A program made the position numbers and the translations under genes. DNA of 64,000 nucleotides. Origin: Micromonospora inositola. Its GTDB lineage: Bacteria; Actinomycetota; Actinomycetes; Mycobacteriales; Micromonosporaceae. This document shows, piece by piece, positions 19,465 to 29,073 of this stretch (position 1 is its first letter; the number at the start of each line of letters is the position of its first letter). The notes below the pieces were generated by a model. That model worked only from the letters and a program-made list of their open reading frames with translations. It did no database searches and was not told the origin of the DNA. The DNA lies in assembly GCF_900090285.1 (NCBI RefSeq), contig NZ_LT607754.1, forward strand, positions 1,922,001 through 1,986,000, written 5' to 3'.

Positions 19465-20463
19465 TCAGGGGCGGCGGGCGGCGGCTCGGGTCACCAGCGA
19501 CCCGAGCACCCGGCCGAAGTCCAGGCCGGCCGCCTGGATGGCCAGCGGCAGCAGCGAGGTCTCCGTCATCCCCGGGGAGACGTTGACCTCCAGCACGTGC
19601 GGCTGCCCCGAGGCGTCGACGATCAGGTCGACCCGGGAGAGGTCCCGCAGGCCGAGCGCGGTGTGCGCGGCGAGCGCCACCTCGGCGACCCGCGCGGTCA
19701 CCTCCGGGTCGAGCCGGGCCGGGGCGTGCCAGGTGGTCCGGCCGGCGGTGTAGCGGGCGGCGTAGTCGTAGACGCCGTTGCGGGGCACGATCTCCACCGG
19801 GGGGAGCGCCTGCGGGCCCTCGCCGAGGTCGAGCACCGACACCGCCACGTCCATGCCGGGCACGTAGCGCTCGACCAGCGCCGTCTGGTCGTACGCGAAG
19901 CAGCCCACCATTGCGGCCGGGAGCGACCCGGCGTCCCGGACCACCGCGGCGCCGAGTCCGGAGCCGCCCTGCGCGGGCTTGACCATCAGCGGCAGGCCGA
20001 GCCGGTCGACGATCCGGTCCAGCACCGCCACCGCGCCCAGCTCGGAGAAGCGGTCGTGCGGCAGGGCCACCCAGTCGGGGGTGGGGATGCCGGCCTCGCG
20101 GAGCACCGCCTTCGCGGACGGCTTGTCCCAGGCGAGCCGGGAGGCGCGGGCGTCACATCCCACGTACGGGACGTCGCAGAGGTCGAGCACGCCCCGGAGC
20201 GAGCCGTCCTCGCCGGTGGCGCCGTGCAGGGCGATCACCACCGCGTCCGGCGGGTCGGCCGCCAGGGCCGGGAGCAGGGCCACGTCGGCGTCCCGCAGTT
20301 CGGCCTCCACGCCCACGGCCCGCAGCGCGTCGAGCACCCGCCGGCCGGACCGGAGCGAGACGTCCCGCTCGTAGGAGAGGCCACCGGCGAGCACCAGGAC
20401 GTGCAGTTCGGCGGTGACGGCGGGATCGGTCACGAGAGTCCGGGCAGCGGAGGTGACAGCCAT
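19465..20463 (-). CDS. ddl: D-alanine--D-alanine ligase family protein
   Basis: 332 aa ATP-grasp enzyme forming the D-Ala-D-Ala dipeptide of peptidoglycan precursors. Seen are LAGGLSYERDVSLRSGRRVL, HGATGEDGSLRGVLDL, VKPAQGGSGLGAAVV and the metal-binding VLEVNVSPGMTETSLLP. It has a typical fold length but may be a second, non-MurF-linked paralogue, since essential ddl is often elsewhere in actinobacteria; substrate is inferred. It follows the aminotransferase gene by 7 bp, so they form an operon. Confidence 0.85.
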   Translation of the reverse strand: MAVTSAARTLVTDPAVTAELHVLVLAGGLSYERDVSLRSGRRVLDALRAVGVEAELRDADVALLPALAADPPDAVVIALHGATGEDGSLRGVLDLCDVPYVGCDARASRLAWDKPSAKAVLREAGIPTPDWVALPHDRFSELGAVAVLDRIVDRLGLPLMVKPAQGGSGLGAAVVRDAGSLPAAMVGCFAYDQTALVERYVPGMDVAVSVLDLGEGPQALPPVEIVPRNGVYDYAARYTAGRTTWHAPARLDPEVTARVAEVALAAHTALGLRDLSRVDLIVDASGQPHVLEVNVSPGMTETSLLPLAIQAAGLDFGRVLGSLVTRAAARRP

Positions 20464-20470
20464 GCGGGAA

Positions 20471-21784
20471 TCATGCCAAGTCGGGACCGGGCGCGTCGGA
20501 GCCGCCCTGTCGGCGACGCACCTCGGACCCGCCGACCGTGCCGAAGACCCGGCGCATGGCGATGTCCTGCTCCATCACGCCGGCCAGCCGGCGCACGCCC
20601 TCCCGGATCCGCTCCGGCGGCGGGAAGGAGAAGTTGAGCCGCATGTTGCCGCCGCCCGCGCCGTCGGCGTAGAAGCCGGTGCCTGGCACGTACGCCACCC
20701 GGGCGGCGATGGCCCGCGGCATCATCGCCTTCGAGTCGAGGCCGTCGGGCAGGGAAGCCCAGACGAAGAGGCCACCGCCCGGGTTGGTCCAGGTCGTGCC
20801 GTCCGGCATGAGGTCCTCCAGCGCCTCCAGCATGGCGTCGCGGCGCTCCCGGTAGACCTCCCGGTACACCTTCAGCTGCTCCCGCCAGGGCATGGTGCCG
20901 AGGTACGTCGAGACGGCCGCCTGGGCGTACCCGCTGGGGCAGAGGATCTGCGCCTCGCTGGCGATGACCAGCTTGTCGCGGACCGCGTGCGGGGCCAGGA
21001 TCCACCCCACCCGCAGGCCGGGGGCGAAAGTCTTGGAGAAGGTGCTCAGGTAGAAGACCCCGTTCCGGCGGCGGGCCCGCAGCGGCGCGGGGGCCTCTTC
21101 CTCGAAACCGAGCTGGCCGTACGGGTCGTCCTCCACCACCAGCAGGCCGGCCCGCTCGCAGATGTCGAGCACCTGGTCGCGGCGTTCCTCGCTCAGTGTC
21201 ACGCCGGTGGGGTTCTGGTAGGTCGGGATGGTGTAGAGGAACTTCACCCGCCGCCCGGCCCGGGCCAGGTCGGCGATGGCCGTCTCCAGCGCCTCCGGGA
21301 TCAGCCCGTCGCCGTCCATCGGCACGTGCACGACCTGAGCCTGGGCGGCCTGGAACACCCCGAGTGCCCCGACGTAGGTCGGGCCCTCGGCGAGCACCAC
21401 GTCGCCCGGGTCGAGGAAGAGCCGGGCCACCAGGTCCAGCGCCTGCTGGCCGCCGACGGTCACCACCACGTCCTCCGGCGAGGCGCCGCAGGACGCGTCG
21501 ATGCCCGAGAGGGCCATCACCTCGCAGATCCGCTCGCGCAGCTCCAAGGTGCCCTGGCCGATCCCGTACTGCAGGGTGGTGGCGCCGTGCTCCGAGCCGA
21601 GCCGGCCGAGCATTTCACCGACCGCGTCCAGCGGCAGCGCCGCGATGTAGGGGGCCCCACCGGCGAGCGAGACGACCTCCGGCCGGCTGGCCACCGCGAA
21701 GAGCGCCCGGATCTCGGAGGCGGTCATCCCCCGGACCCGGCGGGCGTACCGGTCGGTGTAGTCGTCGAGCGTCGTGCCGGTCAT
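20471..21784 (-). CDS. PLP-dependent aminotransferase (class I/II)
   Basis: 437 aa from ATG 21784, preceded by GAGGTGACGTC; the frame is open further up to 22108 without similarity. Class I/II fold with VVSLAGGAPY, VTVGGQQALDLVARL, TIPTYQNPTG, VEDDPYGQL and the PLP lysine in STFSKTFAPGLRVGW. This resembles the aminoadipate or alanine aminotransferase group (LysN/AlaA-like), but substrate cannot be fixed. No N-terminal MocR-type winged helix. Co-transcription with ddl suggests D-Ala or cell-wall amino acid supply (inference). Confidence 0.88.
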   Translation of the reverse strand: MTGTTLDDYTDRYARRVRGMTASEIRALFAVASRPEVVSLAGGAPYIAALPLDAVGEMLGRLGSEHGATTLQYGIGQGTLELRERICEVMALSGIDASCGASPEDVVVTVGGQQALDLVARLFLDPGDVVLAEGPTYVGALGVFQAAQAQVVHVPMDGDGLIPEALETAIADLARAGRRVKFLYTIPTYQNPTGVTLSEERRDQVLDICERAGLLVVEDDPYGQLGFEEEAPAPLRARRRNGVFYLSTFSKTFAPGLRVGWILAPHAVRDKLVIASEAQILCPSGYAQAAVSTYLGTMPWREQLKVYREVYRERRDAMLEALEDLMPDGTTWTNPGGGLFVWASLPDGLDSKAMMPRAIAARVAYVPGTGFYADGAGGGNMRLNFSFPPPERIREGVRRLAGVMEQDIAMRRVFGTVGGSEVRRRQGGSDAPGPDLA

Positions 21785-22073
21785 GACGTCACCTCGATCG
21801 GGTGTCGGCGGGGCTGCCGCGTGGTGTGGTACCCGCGATGCCGGCGACCATGGCGGCACGGGGCCGGTTGCCCGATGGTAGTCCGCGCCGGCCCGCGGGC
21901 GGCGTGGTGTCCGGGGGCGGGTCCACATCCCGGACCGGCCGGCACCGGTCGGGTGGCCATTCGCGCGTCCACTCCCACCCGATCGGGTAACGGCGTACGA
22001 TCGCTCGTCGGGGGCAGGAAAGCGGCGCCGGACCGCGTGTTTCCTCTCCGAGCCTAGTTGTGGGGATGCGCTG

Positions 22074-22739
22074 ATGTCGCGACGTCTGGTCAGTCTGACC
22101 CTCGACACCCTGGAAGACCTGCCCCGCCCGTGCCGGCAGTGCGTCTACTGGGAGCTGGATCCGGTCTCCGCCGACCGGGCGTGCGCCGCCGGTGACCCCG
22201 GCCTGGAGAAGGAGGCCTGGGTCTCCCAGACACTGCTGGAGTGGGGTTCCTGCGGCAAGCTCGCGTACGTCGACGGGATGCCGGCCGGCTTCGTCATGTA
22301 CGCCCCGCCGGCGTACGTCCCGCGCTCGATGGCCTTCCCCACCTCGCCGGTCTCCGCGGACGCCGCGCTGCTGATGACCGCCAACGTGGTCCCCGCCTTC
22401 GCCGGTGGCGGGCTGGGCCGGATGCTCGTCCAGGGCGTCGCCCGGGATCTGACCAAGCGCGGCATCAAGGCGATCGAGGCGTTCGGGGACGCCAAGTTCG
22501 GCGACGGGGACGACCCGACCCGGGCCTGCGTCGCGCCGGCCGACTTCTTCCTGTCGGTGGGCTTCAAGACGGTCCGCCCGCACCCGCGCTACCCCCGCCT
22601 GCGGCTGGAACTGCGCACCGCGCTGAGCTGGAAGTCCGACGTCGAGTACGCGCTGGAGAAGCTGCTCGGCTCGATGAGCCCGGAGACGCTGCTGCGCCCG
22701 GTACGCCCGGCCCCGGCCACCCGGTCCAGCGGGCTCTGA
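22074..22739 (+). CDS. GNAT family N-acetyltransferase
   Basis: 221 aa. Acetyl-CoA-binding GNAT core with VVPAFAGGGLGRMLVQGVARDL and the family-specific start LEDLPRPCRQCVYWELD, including a Cys pair. Acceptor unknown. ATG start, transcribed away from the aminotransferase gene and converging with the amidase gene (8-bp gap). The 290 bp upstream hold only divergent promoter space. Confidence 0.88.
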   Translation: MSRRLVSLTLDTLEDLPRPCRQCVYWELDPVSADRACAAGDPGLEKEAWVSQTLLEWGSCGKLAYVDGMPAGFVMYAPPAYVPRSMAFPTSPVSADAALLMTANVVPAFAGGGLGRMLVQGVARDLTKRGIKAIEAFGDAKFGDGDDPTRACVAPADFFLSVGFKTVRPHPRYPRLRLELRTALSWKSDVEYALEKLLGSMSPETLLRPVRPAPATRSSGL

Positions 22740-22747
22740 GGGCCGCC

Positions 22748-23908
22748 TCAGTCGACCACCGTGCCGGCGGCCACCACCGCGCGCAGCTCGCTCACGTCGA
22801 TCGAGCCGGTCGGCACGTCCCGCTCGATCGGGAAGTACATCCGCTGCACCGCGGCGATGATCGCCTCGACCACCCGGTCCCGGAACCGCGAGTCGACCAG
22901 CCGGCCGCGGTCCTCCGGGGACGTCAGGTAGCCCACCTCGACCCGGACCGCCGGCATCCTGGTCAGCCGCAGCAGGTCCCACGCCTTGGCGTGGGTACGG
23001 CAGTCCCGCAGCCCGGTCCGGGCCACGATCTCCCGCTGCACGAGGCCGGCGAGGCGTTCCCCGGTGGCCGAGGTGACGCCGTTGTCGGTGCCGTAGTGGT
23101 AGGTCGCCACCCCGTTCGCCGCCGGATTGGCGTGGCCGTCGGTGTGCAGCGAGATGAAGACGTCGGCGCCGAGCGAGTTGGCCAGCTGCGCCCGGTCGGC
23201 GTCGGGCAGGCAGGTCTGCGGGGCCGGGCCGCGGGTGAGCTGCACGCGTACCCCGGCCGCGGCGAGTCGGCCCTCCAGCCGGCTGGCCAGGTCGTGGACG
23301 AGGTCCGCCTCGGTCCAGCGCAGCCGGCCGTCGGGCACCACCACCCCCGGGTCCGTGCCGCCGTGCCCGGGGTCGATGACCACCGTCCGGCCGACCAGCG
23401 TCGGCCCGGCCTGCCGGATCGCGTCCGACTCGCGCAGCCACTGCGGACGCCCGCCGACCACCTTCCGGCCGAGGCGGCGCAGCGTACCCATGGTGTGCGG
23501 GCCGCAGGCGCCGTCCGGTTTGAGCCCCATCTCCCGCTGGAACTGGGCGACCGCGCGGGAGGTGCGGATGCCGTAGATGGCGTCGGCGTTACCCACGTCG
23601 TACCCCATCTCCAGGAGGCGTTCCTGGAGCGAGCGGACGTCCTCGCCGATCAGCGGCTGCGGTACGGCGTGGTACAGCGTGCGGGCGCCGAGCCGCCAGC
23701 GGGCCGCGTCCAGCGCCTGCCAGGTCTCCGTGCCCACCCGGCCGTCCACGCTCAGGCCACGGGACTGTTGGAACGCCCGGACGGCGCGTTCGGTCGCCAC
23801 GTCGAACTCGTCGCCGTGATCGCCGGACGGGAGCAGCTCCAGGCCGGTGAGGACGGTACGGATCTCCGTCACCGCGGGTCCCCGGTCACCGGGTCGGATC
23901 GGACGCAC
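22748..23908 (-). CDS. cwlM: CwlM-type N-acetylmuramoyl-L-alanine amidase
   Basis: 386 aa. Two peptidoglycan-binding (PGRP-type) repeats (about residues 5-65 and 90-150; GDRGPAVTEIRTVL, GEDVRSLQERLLEMGYDVG) precede an Amidase_3 domain. The domain has VVIDPGHGGTDPG, SLHTDGHAN and VRVEVGYLTSPEDRG, so zinc ligands appear intact. There is no signal peptide. In M. tuberculosis, CwlM (Rv3915) sits at the same place beside trxC and acts in the cytoplasm as a PknB-controlled activator of MurA; that role is inferred here from synteny and the lack of a signal peptide. GTG start with AGAGGGGG upstream. Confidence 0.88.
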   Translation of the reverse strand: MRPIRPGDRGPAVTEIRTVLTGLELLPSGDHGDEFDVATERAVRAFQQSRGLSVDGRVGTETWQALDAARWRLGARTLYHAVPQPLIGEDVRSLQERLLEMGYDVGNADAIYGIRTSRAVAQFQREMGLKPDGACGPHTMGTLRRLGRKVVGGRPQWLRESDAIRQAGPTLVGRTVVIDPGHGGTDPGVVVPDGRLRWTEADLVHDLASRLEGRLAAAGVRVQLTRGPAPQTCLPDADRAQLANSLGADVFISLHTDGHANPAANGVATYHYGTDNGVTSATGERLAGLVQREIVARTGLRDCRTHAKAWDLLRLTRMPAVRVEVGYLTSPEDRGRLVDSRFRDRVVEAIIAAVQRMYFPIERDVPTGSIDVSELRAVVAAGTVVD

Positions 23909-24065
23909 GCACGACCCCCTCTGCGCGGATGCTGGCTGGCCAGGCCCCGCGGTCGCACGAGGCGGGACTCTGCGGATGCTTACGGAGCGTACCGTGACCG
24001 GTCACCGACCGACTCCGGGTTGGCGCAGGTCAGCGGTTTCGACCGGTGGACGTCGATGAAAGCCA

Positions 24066-24102
24066 GGAACCCCCGGGCCCGAAGGTCGGGCACGGGGGTT
24101 CC
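24066..24102. terminator. trxA terminator hairpin
   Basis: Inverted repeat GGAACCCCCG (24066-24075) and CGGGGGTTCC (24093-24102) with further pairing inside (CCCG/CGGG), 18 bp beyond the trxA stop. Confidence 0.7.
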
Positions 24103-24119
24103 GCGGTCGGGGTTCGGCG

Positions 24120-24443
24120 CTACAGCGCCGACTCGATGAGCTTGACCAGCTCGCCCTTCGGCTTGGCGCCGGCGATGGACTGCACCGGCTCGCCGTTCTT
24201 GAAGACGGTGAGGGTCGGCACGGACATCACCCGGTAGGTCCGGGCGGTCTCGGGGTTCTCATCGATGTTGAGCTTGACGATGGTGACCTGGTCACCCATC
24301 TCGCCCGCGATCTCTTCCAGCAGCGGCGACACCTTGCGGCACGGCCCGCACCACTCCGCCCAGAAGTCCACCAGCACCGGCTTGTCGGACTTCAGCACGT
24401 CGCTCGCGAAGCTCGCGTCGGTGACCGCCTTGGTTGTTCCCAC
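24120..24443 (-). CDS. trxA: thioredoxin
   Basis: 107 aa, full thioredoxin length. Active site WAEWCGPCRKVSP; the cis-proline region MSVPTLTVFKNG is intact. Reduces protein disulfides using electrons from TrxB. It starts 36 bp after the trxB stop, so the genes form a trxBA operon, as in Streptomyces. Confidence 0.97.
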   Translation of the reverse strand: MGTTKAVTDASFASDVLKSDKPVLVDFWAEWCGPCRKVSPLLEEIAGEMGDQVTIVKLNIDENPETARTYRVMSVPTLTVFKNGEPVQSIAGAKPKGELVKLIESAL

Positions 24444-24479
24444 TATGAACCCCTCCTCCGGGACCTTCTTGAAGATGTT

Positions 24480-25433
24480 TCAGCTTTCCAGGGTGGCGAT
24501 GAAGCGCTCGGCGTCCAGGGCCGCAGCGCAGCCCGTACCGGCCGCCGTGATCGCCTGCCGGTAGGTGTGGTCGACGACGTCGCCGGCGGCGAAGACACCC
24601 GGAATGCTGGTCCGGGTGCTCGGCGCCTGCACCTTCACGTAGCCCTCGTCGTCGAGTTCCACCTGTCCGCGGAAGAGTTCGCTGCGCGGGTCGTGGCCGA
24701 TCGCCACGAAGACGCCGGTGACGTCCAGCACCTTGATCTCGCCGGTGTGCACGTTGCGGACCCGGACCCCGCTGACCTTGCCGTCGGAGCCGAGGATCTC
24801 CTCGACGGTGGTGTTCCACTCGACCTTGATCTTGTCGTTGCCGAGCGCCCGCCCGGCCATGATCTTGCTGGCCCGGAAAGAATCGCGGCGGTGGATGATG
24901 GTGACGGAGTCCGCGAACCGGGTCAGGAAGCTGGCCTCCTCCATCGCCGAGTCGCCACCGCCGACCACCACGATGTGCTGGTTGCGGAAGAAGAAGCCGT
25001 CACAGGTGGCGCAGGACGACACGCCGTGGCCCAGGTACTCCTGCTCGCCGGGTACGCCCAGCGGACGCCAGGCGGAGCCGGTGGAGAGGATCACGGCCTT
25101 CGCCCGGTACGCGGTCTCGCCCACCCACACGGTGCTGGTGGCGCCGGAGCCGGTGTCGCCGGTGTCCGTCAGCTCGACCCGGGTGACGTCGTCGGTCAGG
25201 AACTCGGCGCCGAACCGCTCGGCCTGCTTGCGCATGTTGTCCATCAGCTCGGGGCCGAGGATGCCGTCCGCGAAACCGGGGAAGTTCTCCACCTCGGTGG
25301 TGGTCATCAGCGCGCCGCCGGACTGCACGCCCTCGATGACGAGCGGCTTGAGGTTGGCGCGCGCGGCATAGACCGCCGCCGTGTAACCGGCCGGCCCGGA
25401 GCCGATGATGATCAGGTTGCGGACCTCGTCCAC
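24480..25433 (-). CDS. trxB: thioredoxin-disulfide reductase
   Basis: 317 aa flavoenzyme passing electrons from NADPH to thioredoxin. FAD-binding [18 protein letters not shown] at the N-terminus, redox-active CATC in [18 protein letters not shown]-binding [13 protein letters not shown]-terminal [20 protein letters not shown] SigR-like promoter lies about 110 bp upstream. Confidence 0.97.
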   Translation of the reverse strand: MDEVRNLIIIGSGPAGYTAAVYAARANLKPLVIEGVQSGGALMTTTEVENFPGFADGILGPELMDNMRKQAERFGAEFLTDDVTRVELTDTGDTGSGATSTVWVGETAYRAKAVILSTGSAWRPLGVPGEQEYLGHGVSSCATCDGFFFRNQHIVVVGGGDSAMEEASFLTRFADSVTIIHRRDSFRASKIMAGRALGNDKIKVEWNTTVEEILGSDGKVSGVRVRNVHTGEIKVLDVTGVFVAIGHDPRSELFRGQVELDDEGYVKVQAPSTRTSIPGVFAAGDVVDHTYRQAITAAGTGCAAALDAERFIATLES

Positions 25434-25540
25434 TGCCGTCTCCCGATGTGTGTGTTCGTCATCCGTTCCGGCCGCTCAGCCGCCGGGACGATGCCGATCC
25501 GAGTGCCGACGGCTCAGCGGCGTCGGCGCCTGACTTGCAG

Positions 25541-25567
25541 AACGTCATCGTACGAAGCGGCGATTCC
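25541..25567 (-). promoter_or_regulatory. candidate SigR-type (thiol-stress) promoter for trxBA
   Basis: On the minus strand GGGAATC (-35, GGAAT at 25563-25567) is followed by CGTT (-10, 25541-25544) with 18 nt between GGAAT and CGTT. The Streptomyces SigR consensus is GGAAT, about 18 nt, GTT, and trxBA is its classical target. Sequence match is seen; use by SigR or SigH is inferred. Confidence 0.55.
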
Positions 25568-25626
25568 CGAACCGGTCATCCGGTGGGTCACGTCACGTGG
25601 AACGGCAGCCGCCGATTACCGCGATC

Positions 25627-26625
25627 TCACCCTACCCGCGTTCGGAAGCGGGTGTCCGCGCCGGACCCGGGCACGCCGCACTCCGGTCCGCTCACCCACG
25701 CCCAGCGTGCGCCGCCCGCGTCGACGAAGGTGACGACCAGCGCCGGTCGGCCCTGGAACGACGCGTAGTCGACCAGGTCCACGGCCACCGCCCCGCTCCC
25801 GTGCTCTGCGGTGATCTCCCTCAGGCAGGCGTCCAGCGCGTCCCGGCCGGTGAGCCGGTCGAGCCCGCCGGCGACGGAGAGCCGCTCGCCCTCCGGCGCC
25901 GCCGCCGCGGTCTCCGGGACGCCGCTGCCCGCCGCCGGGGGCACCTTGAACCGGCTCCCGCCGGACAACTGCTCCGGGGTGTAGTCCGTGCCGCTGCGAC
26001 GCGGCGGGCCGGTCGTCCGGAACGGCTCGGCCGCCAGCGGGGCGGGTGCACCGGCATTGTCGGCCCGGCCGCGGTCGGCCGTCACCGCCGTGTCGTTCCG
26101 GGTGGCGACCAGCTGGTTGAGGCCCAGTCCGACGGCAGCGACCGAGGCCGCCGCGAGGGCGACCGGACCGGCGATCCGGGCCCAGCGCCGTGGCCCGCGC
26201 CCCGGCCCAGTGCCGCGGCCCGTGCCCTCGGCCGGTCGGACCGCGCCGGTACGCCGCTGGCCGGTCGCCCGCGTCGGCACGGTGCCCGACCCGGCGTGCC
26301 CGCCCGCACGAAGCCCCCTGCCCTCGACCGGTCCCGCGTCGTCGCTGCCCGGTCGGCTCGGGGCCGGCCCGGCGCCGGCCAGCGTCGCGGCGATCCGGTC
26401 CGCGACGGCCAGCGGCATGTCGGGTACGGGGGCGGCGGCCCAGTCGGCCAGGTCGGCCCGGACCAGCTCCATCGCCGGTGCCAGCGCGGCGTGCGCCCCG
26501 GCCCACGCCGGGTCCTCCTCGATCAGGCGGGCGACCGTGACCTGCTCCGGGGTGCCGTCCAGCGCCCCGCCGACGTAGTCGGCGAGCAGGTCGTGGTCGA
26601 CCTCGCTGAACTTCCCGGGGGTCAC
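25627..26625 (-). CDS. anti-sigma factor partner of SigM (membrane)
   Basis: 332 aa from GTG 26625, which overlaps the sigma factor stop (GTGA) and follows a strong GAGGAGGAGAC. The N-terminal about 90 residues (HDLLADYVGGALDGTPEQ, then VARLIEEDPAW) form a helical anti-sigma-like domain without the zinc HxxxCxxC motif. An Arg/Gly/Pro-rich linker, one membrane segment (PVALAAASVAAVGLGLNQLV, about 175-195) and an extracytoplasmic domain follow. It corresponds to Rv3912 of M. tuberculosis by position. Coupled translation supports binding to the adjacent sigma factor. Confidence 0.85.
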   Translation of the reverse strand: MTPGKFSEVDHDLLADYVGGALDGTPEQVTVARLIEEDPAWAGAHAALAPAMELVRADLADWAAAPVPDMPLAVADRIAATLAGAGPAPSRPGSDDAGPVEGRGLRAGGHAGSGTVPTRATGQRRTGAVRPAEGTGRGTGPGRGPRRWARIAGPVALAAASVAAVGLGLNQLVATRNDTAVTADRGRADNAGAPAPLAAEPFRTTGPPRRSGTDYTPEQLSGGSRFKVPPAAGSGVPETAAAAPEGERLSVAGGLDRLTGRDALDACLREITAEHGSGAVAVDLVDYASFQGRPALVVTFVDAGGARWAWVSGPECGVPGSGADTRFRTRVG

Positions 26626-27410
26626 GTCTCCTCCTCGTTCGCGGCCCGGGACCATCCCGGCGCCGATTCGACGCCCTCCGGCGGTCGCGGGTTCCCCGCC
26701 GTGACGCGCGGCACGCCGGCGGCGGTACGGCCGGCCGGGCGCGGCACCGACGGCGGGTCGTCGGCGCCCGTCCGCAGGTGACCGAGGAGCGCGGCCAGCC
26801 GGGCCCGACCGCGGGCGCAGCGGCTCTTGACGGTCCCCTCGGCGACACCGAGGATGCGGGCCACCTCGGCCACCGGATAACCCTGCACGTCCACCAGGAT
26901 CAGCGCGGCACGCTGCTCGACCGGCAGCTCGGCCAGGGCCTGCCGCACCACCAGCGCGGTGTCGTGGTCCCGGACCGGGGCGGCCGGCTCCACCCCGCCG
27001 GTGTGCCGGCCGGGCTCGCCGTCGGTGTGCACGCCGTCCGGCAGCGGGACCGTGGCGTGCGCCTGCCGCCGGCGGATCCGGTCCAGGCAGGCGTTCACCA
27101 CGATCCGGTGCAGCCAGGTGGTCACCGCGGAGTCACCCCGGAAGCGGGCCGCCGCGCGGTGCGCGGAGAGCAGGGCGTCCTGGAGGGCGTCGGCGGCCTC
27201 CTCCCGGTCGCCGAGCGTGCGCAGCGCCACCGCCCAGAGCCGGTCCCGGTGCCGGTGGAACAGCTCGGTGAAGGCGTCCCGGTCGCCCGCCACGTGGGCG
27301 CGGAGCAGCTCCATGTCGGTCGTCCCGGCACCCGGCCCGGCGCGGGTCGGCACGGCCACCGGTGCGCCGCCCGTCGGCCCGCCGGCCCGTCCCTCGCCGC
27401 GGTCGTCCAT
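26622..27410 (-). CDS. sigM: ECF RNA polymerase sigma factor, SigM-like
   Basis: 262 aa from ATG 27410; another in-frame start at 27485 would overlap the pseudokinase gene end and lacks better signals. Region 2 reads DAFTELFHRHRDRLWAVALR and following EEAADALQDALLSAH. Region 4 reads LPVEQRAALILVDVQGYPVA and following GVAEGTVKSRCARGRARL. The interregion linker is long (about 40 residues of Pro/Gly). It lies downstream of murJ and the pseudokinase and upstream of its anti-sigma gene and trxBA, as Rv3911 does. Target genes unknown. Confidence 0.92.
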   Translation of the reverse strand: MDDRGEGRAGGPTGGAPVAVPTRAGPGAGTTDMELLRAHVAGDRDAFTELFHRHRDRLWAVALRTLGDREEAADALQDALLSAHRAAARFRGDSAVTTWLHRIVVNACLDRIRRRQAHATVPLPDGVHTDGEPGRHTGGVEPAAPVRDHDTALVVRQALAELPVEQRAALILVDVQGYPVAEVARILGVAEGTVKSRCARGRARLAALLGHLRTGADDPPSVPRPAGRTAAGVPRVTAGNPRPPEGVESAPGWSRAANEEET

Positions 27411-27453
27411 CACCACGTCCGGCGGGAGTGGTGCCCGGACAGCGGCGGCCGGT

Positions 27454-29073
27454 TCACGACCCCTGGACGGTGATCTCCTGGACACCGATCTTGTAGCCGC
27501 CGCCGCTGTCTTTCTGCGGCAGCTCGGTGAGCCAGAAGAGCAGGTACCGGTACTTCTTGTCCGGGTCGAAGCCGTTGCTGAAGGTCAGCGTGCTGCCCTC
27601 GGACCGAGCGAACTCCTCGATCCGGTTGTTCGTCGTGACGTACTGGGTGTAGAGCTTTTTGTCGCCGGACGAGCTGGAGTCCGGGTCGGTGGTGCCGGTG
27701 TAGAGATGGGCGGTTGCGCCGCTGGCGGAGAGGACGGCCTGCACCGACTTCACCGTGTGCTCGGCGCCGAGGTCGATCCAGACACCCATGCCGCGCTTGA
27801 AGTTGCCGAACTTCGCGGTGGTGTAGGTGTCGGTCTCCCAGCCCTCGTCCTCGCTGCCGTCGATCACCTTCTCGGCGTCGCTCAGCTCGTCGCGGCTCTT
27901 GCTGTCCGGGTCGATGATCCGGACGTCCTTGACCGCCAGCTTCCGCACCGCGGCGGCGGGCTGGGTGGGCTGGTCGGCCGGCGCGCTGCTGGACGGGCGG
28001 GCCATCGACTCGGTCTTCGGGTCCTTGTCGTCGCCGCCCAGCGCGCTGATGCCGATGAGCAGGCCGACCAGGGCCACCGCGAGCAGCCCGGCGATGCCGA
28101 GGGCCATCTTGCGGCCACCGGCGACGGCCAGCGGCGACGGCTCCTCCTCGGCGTCCGCCGTGAAGCGCAGCGGGCCCGCCTGGTCCAGGAAGTGCTCGTC
28201 GGCGGGGATGTCCAGCCGGCCCAACTCGGCCGCGAGCACGTCCGAGGAGGGCGGGGCGATCTCCGGGTCGAGCAGGTCCATGGTCAGGTCGTCGAGGTAC
28301 GCGGGCACCCCGGCCCGGACCTGACGGGGGGCGGCGATCGCGCCGCCGGCGTCGCGTACGGCGTCCGGGATGGCGGCCCGGCCGTGCCCGGCGGTGGCGC
28401 CGTGCAGCGGCGCCTCCCCGTGCGGCCAGTGCCCGGTGAGGGCAAAGTAGAGCACCCCGCCGACCGCTCGGATGTCGTTCTCCTGGCTGTCCGCGCCGTC
28501 GGTCCGCGCGTCGGCCAGCACCACCCGGCCGTCGTCGCTGATCATCACGGTGCCGGGGTGGACGTTGCCGTGCACCATGCCGGTCGCGTGCACCGCGGCG
28601 AGGGCGCTGGCGACGGCGTTGCCGATGGCGGTCGCCCGGGCCGGGTCCAGCGGCCCGTGGGCGGTGACCAGGTCGCGCAGGGACTGGCCGTCCACCCACT
28701 CGCGGACCACGTACGCCCGGTCCGCCTCGTCGATCGCGTCGTAGACGCCGACCAGGTTGGGGTGGATGACCCGGCTGGCCGCGACGGCGGCCTGGAGCAT
28801 CTCGGTGGCGGAGTCGCCACCCGGGTAGCGGAGGACCACCGCTACGGGACGGCGTAGCACGACGTCGACTCCGCGCCAGACCAGCCGGCCCGCGCTGTCG
28901 TTGTTGATGTGCTCGACCAGCTCGTACCGCTCGGCAAGGATCTCACCGGCCGTGGGAGCACCGAAGGTCAGGACCGGCGGAGCTGTCTCCTCCGCCTCCT
29001 GACCCTCGCCGACCTGGGTCACCCGTCCTCCCTCGGTGATCGTGTCGATCGATGGACCCGTGCTGCTGGGCAT
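27454..29073 (-). CDS. membrane pseudokinase (MviN C-terminal-like)
   Basis: 539 aa. Kinase-like domain about residues 45-270, but key residues are missing: the VAIK lysine position reads VAVVLRY (Arg), HRD reads HGN in MVHGNVHPG, and DFG reads ADA. A membrane segment (IAGLLAVALVGLLIGISALG, about 322-342) leads to an extracytoplasmic domain of about 190 residues resembling a discoidin/galactose-binding fold. In M. tuberculosis the matching pseudokinase is fused to MurJ (MviN, Rv3910), is phosphorylated by PknB and binds FhaA. Here it is a separate gene 447 bp after murJ. A scaffold role in peptidoglycan export is inferred. Confidence 0.88.
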   Translation of the reverse strand: MPSSTGPSIDTITEGGRVTQVGEGQEAEETAPPVLTFGAPTAGEILAERYELVEHINNDSAGRLVWRGVDVVLRRPVAVVLRYPGGDSATEMLQAAVAASRVIHPNLVGVYDAIDEADRAYVVREWVDGQSLRDLVTAHGPLDPARATAIGNAVASALAAVHATGMVHGNVHPGTVMISDDGRVVLADARTDGADSQENDIRAVGGVLYFALTGHWPHGEAPLHGATAGHGRAAIPDAVRDAGGAIAAPRQVRAGVPAYLDDLTMDLLDPEIAPPSSDVLAAELGRLDIPADEHFLDQAGPLRFTADAEEEPSPLAVAGGRKMALGIAGLLAVALVGLLIGISALGGDDKDPKTESMARPSSSAPADQPTQPAAAVRKLAVKDVRIIDPDSKSRDELSDAEKVIDGSEDEGWETDTYTTAKFGNFKRGMGVWIDLGAEHTVKSVQAVLSASGATAHLYTGTTDPDSSSSGDKKLYTQYVTTNNRIEEFARSEGSTLTFSNGFDPDKKYRYLLFWLTELPQKDSGGGYKIGVQEITVQGS

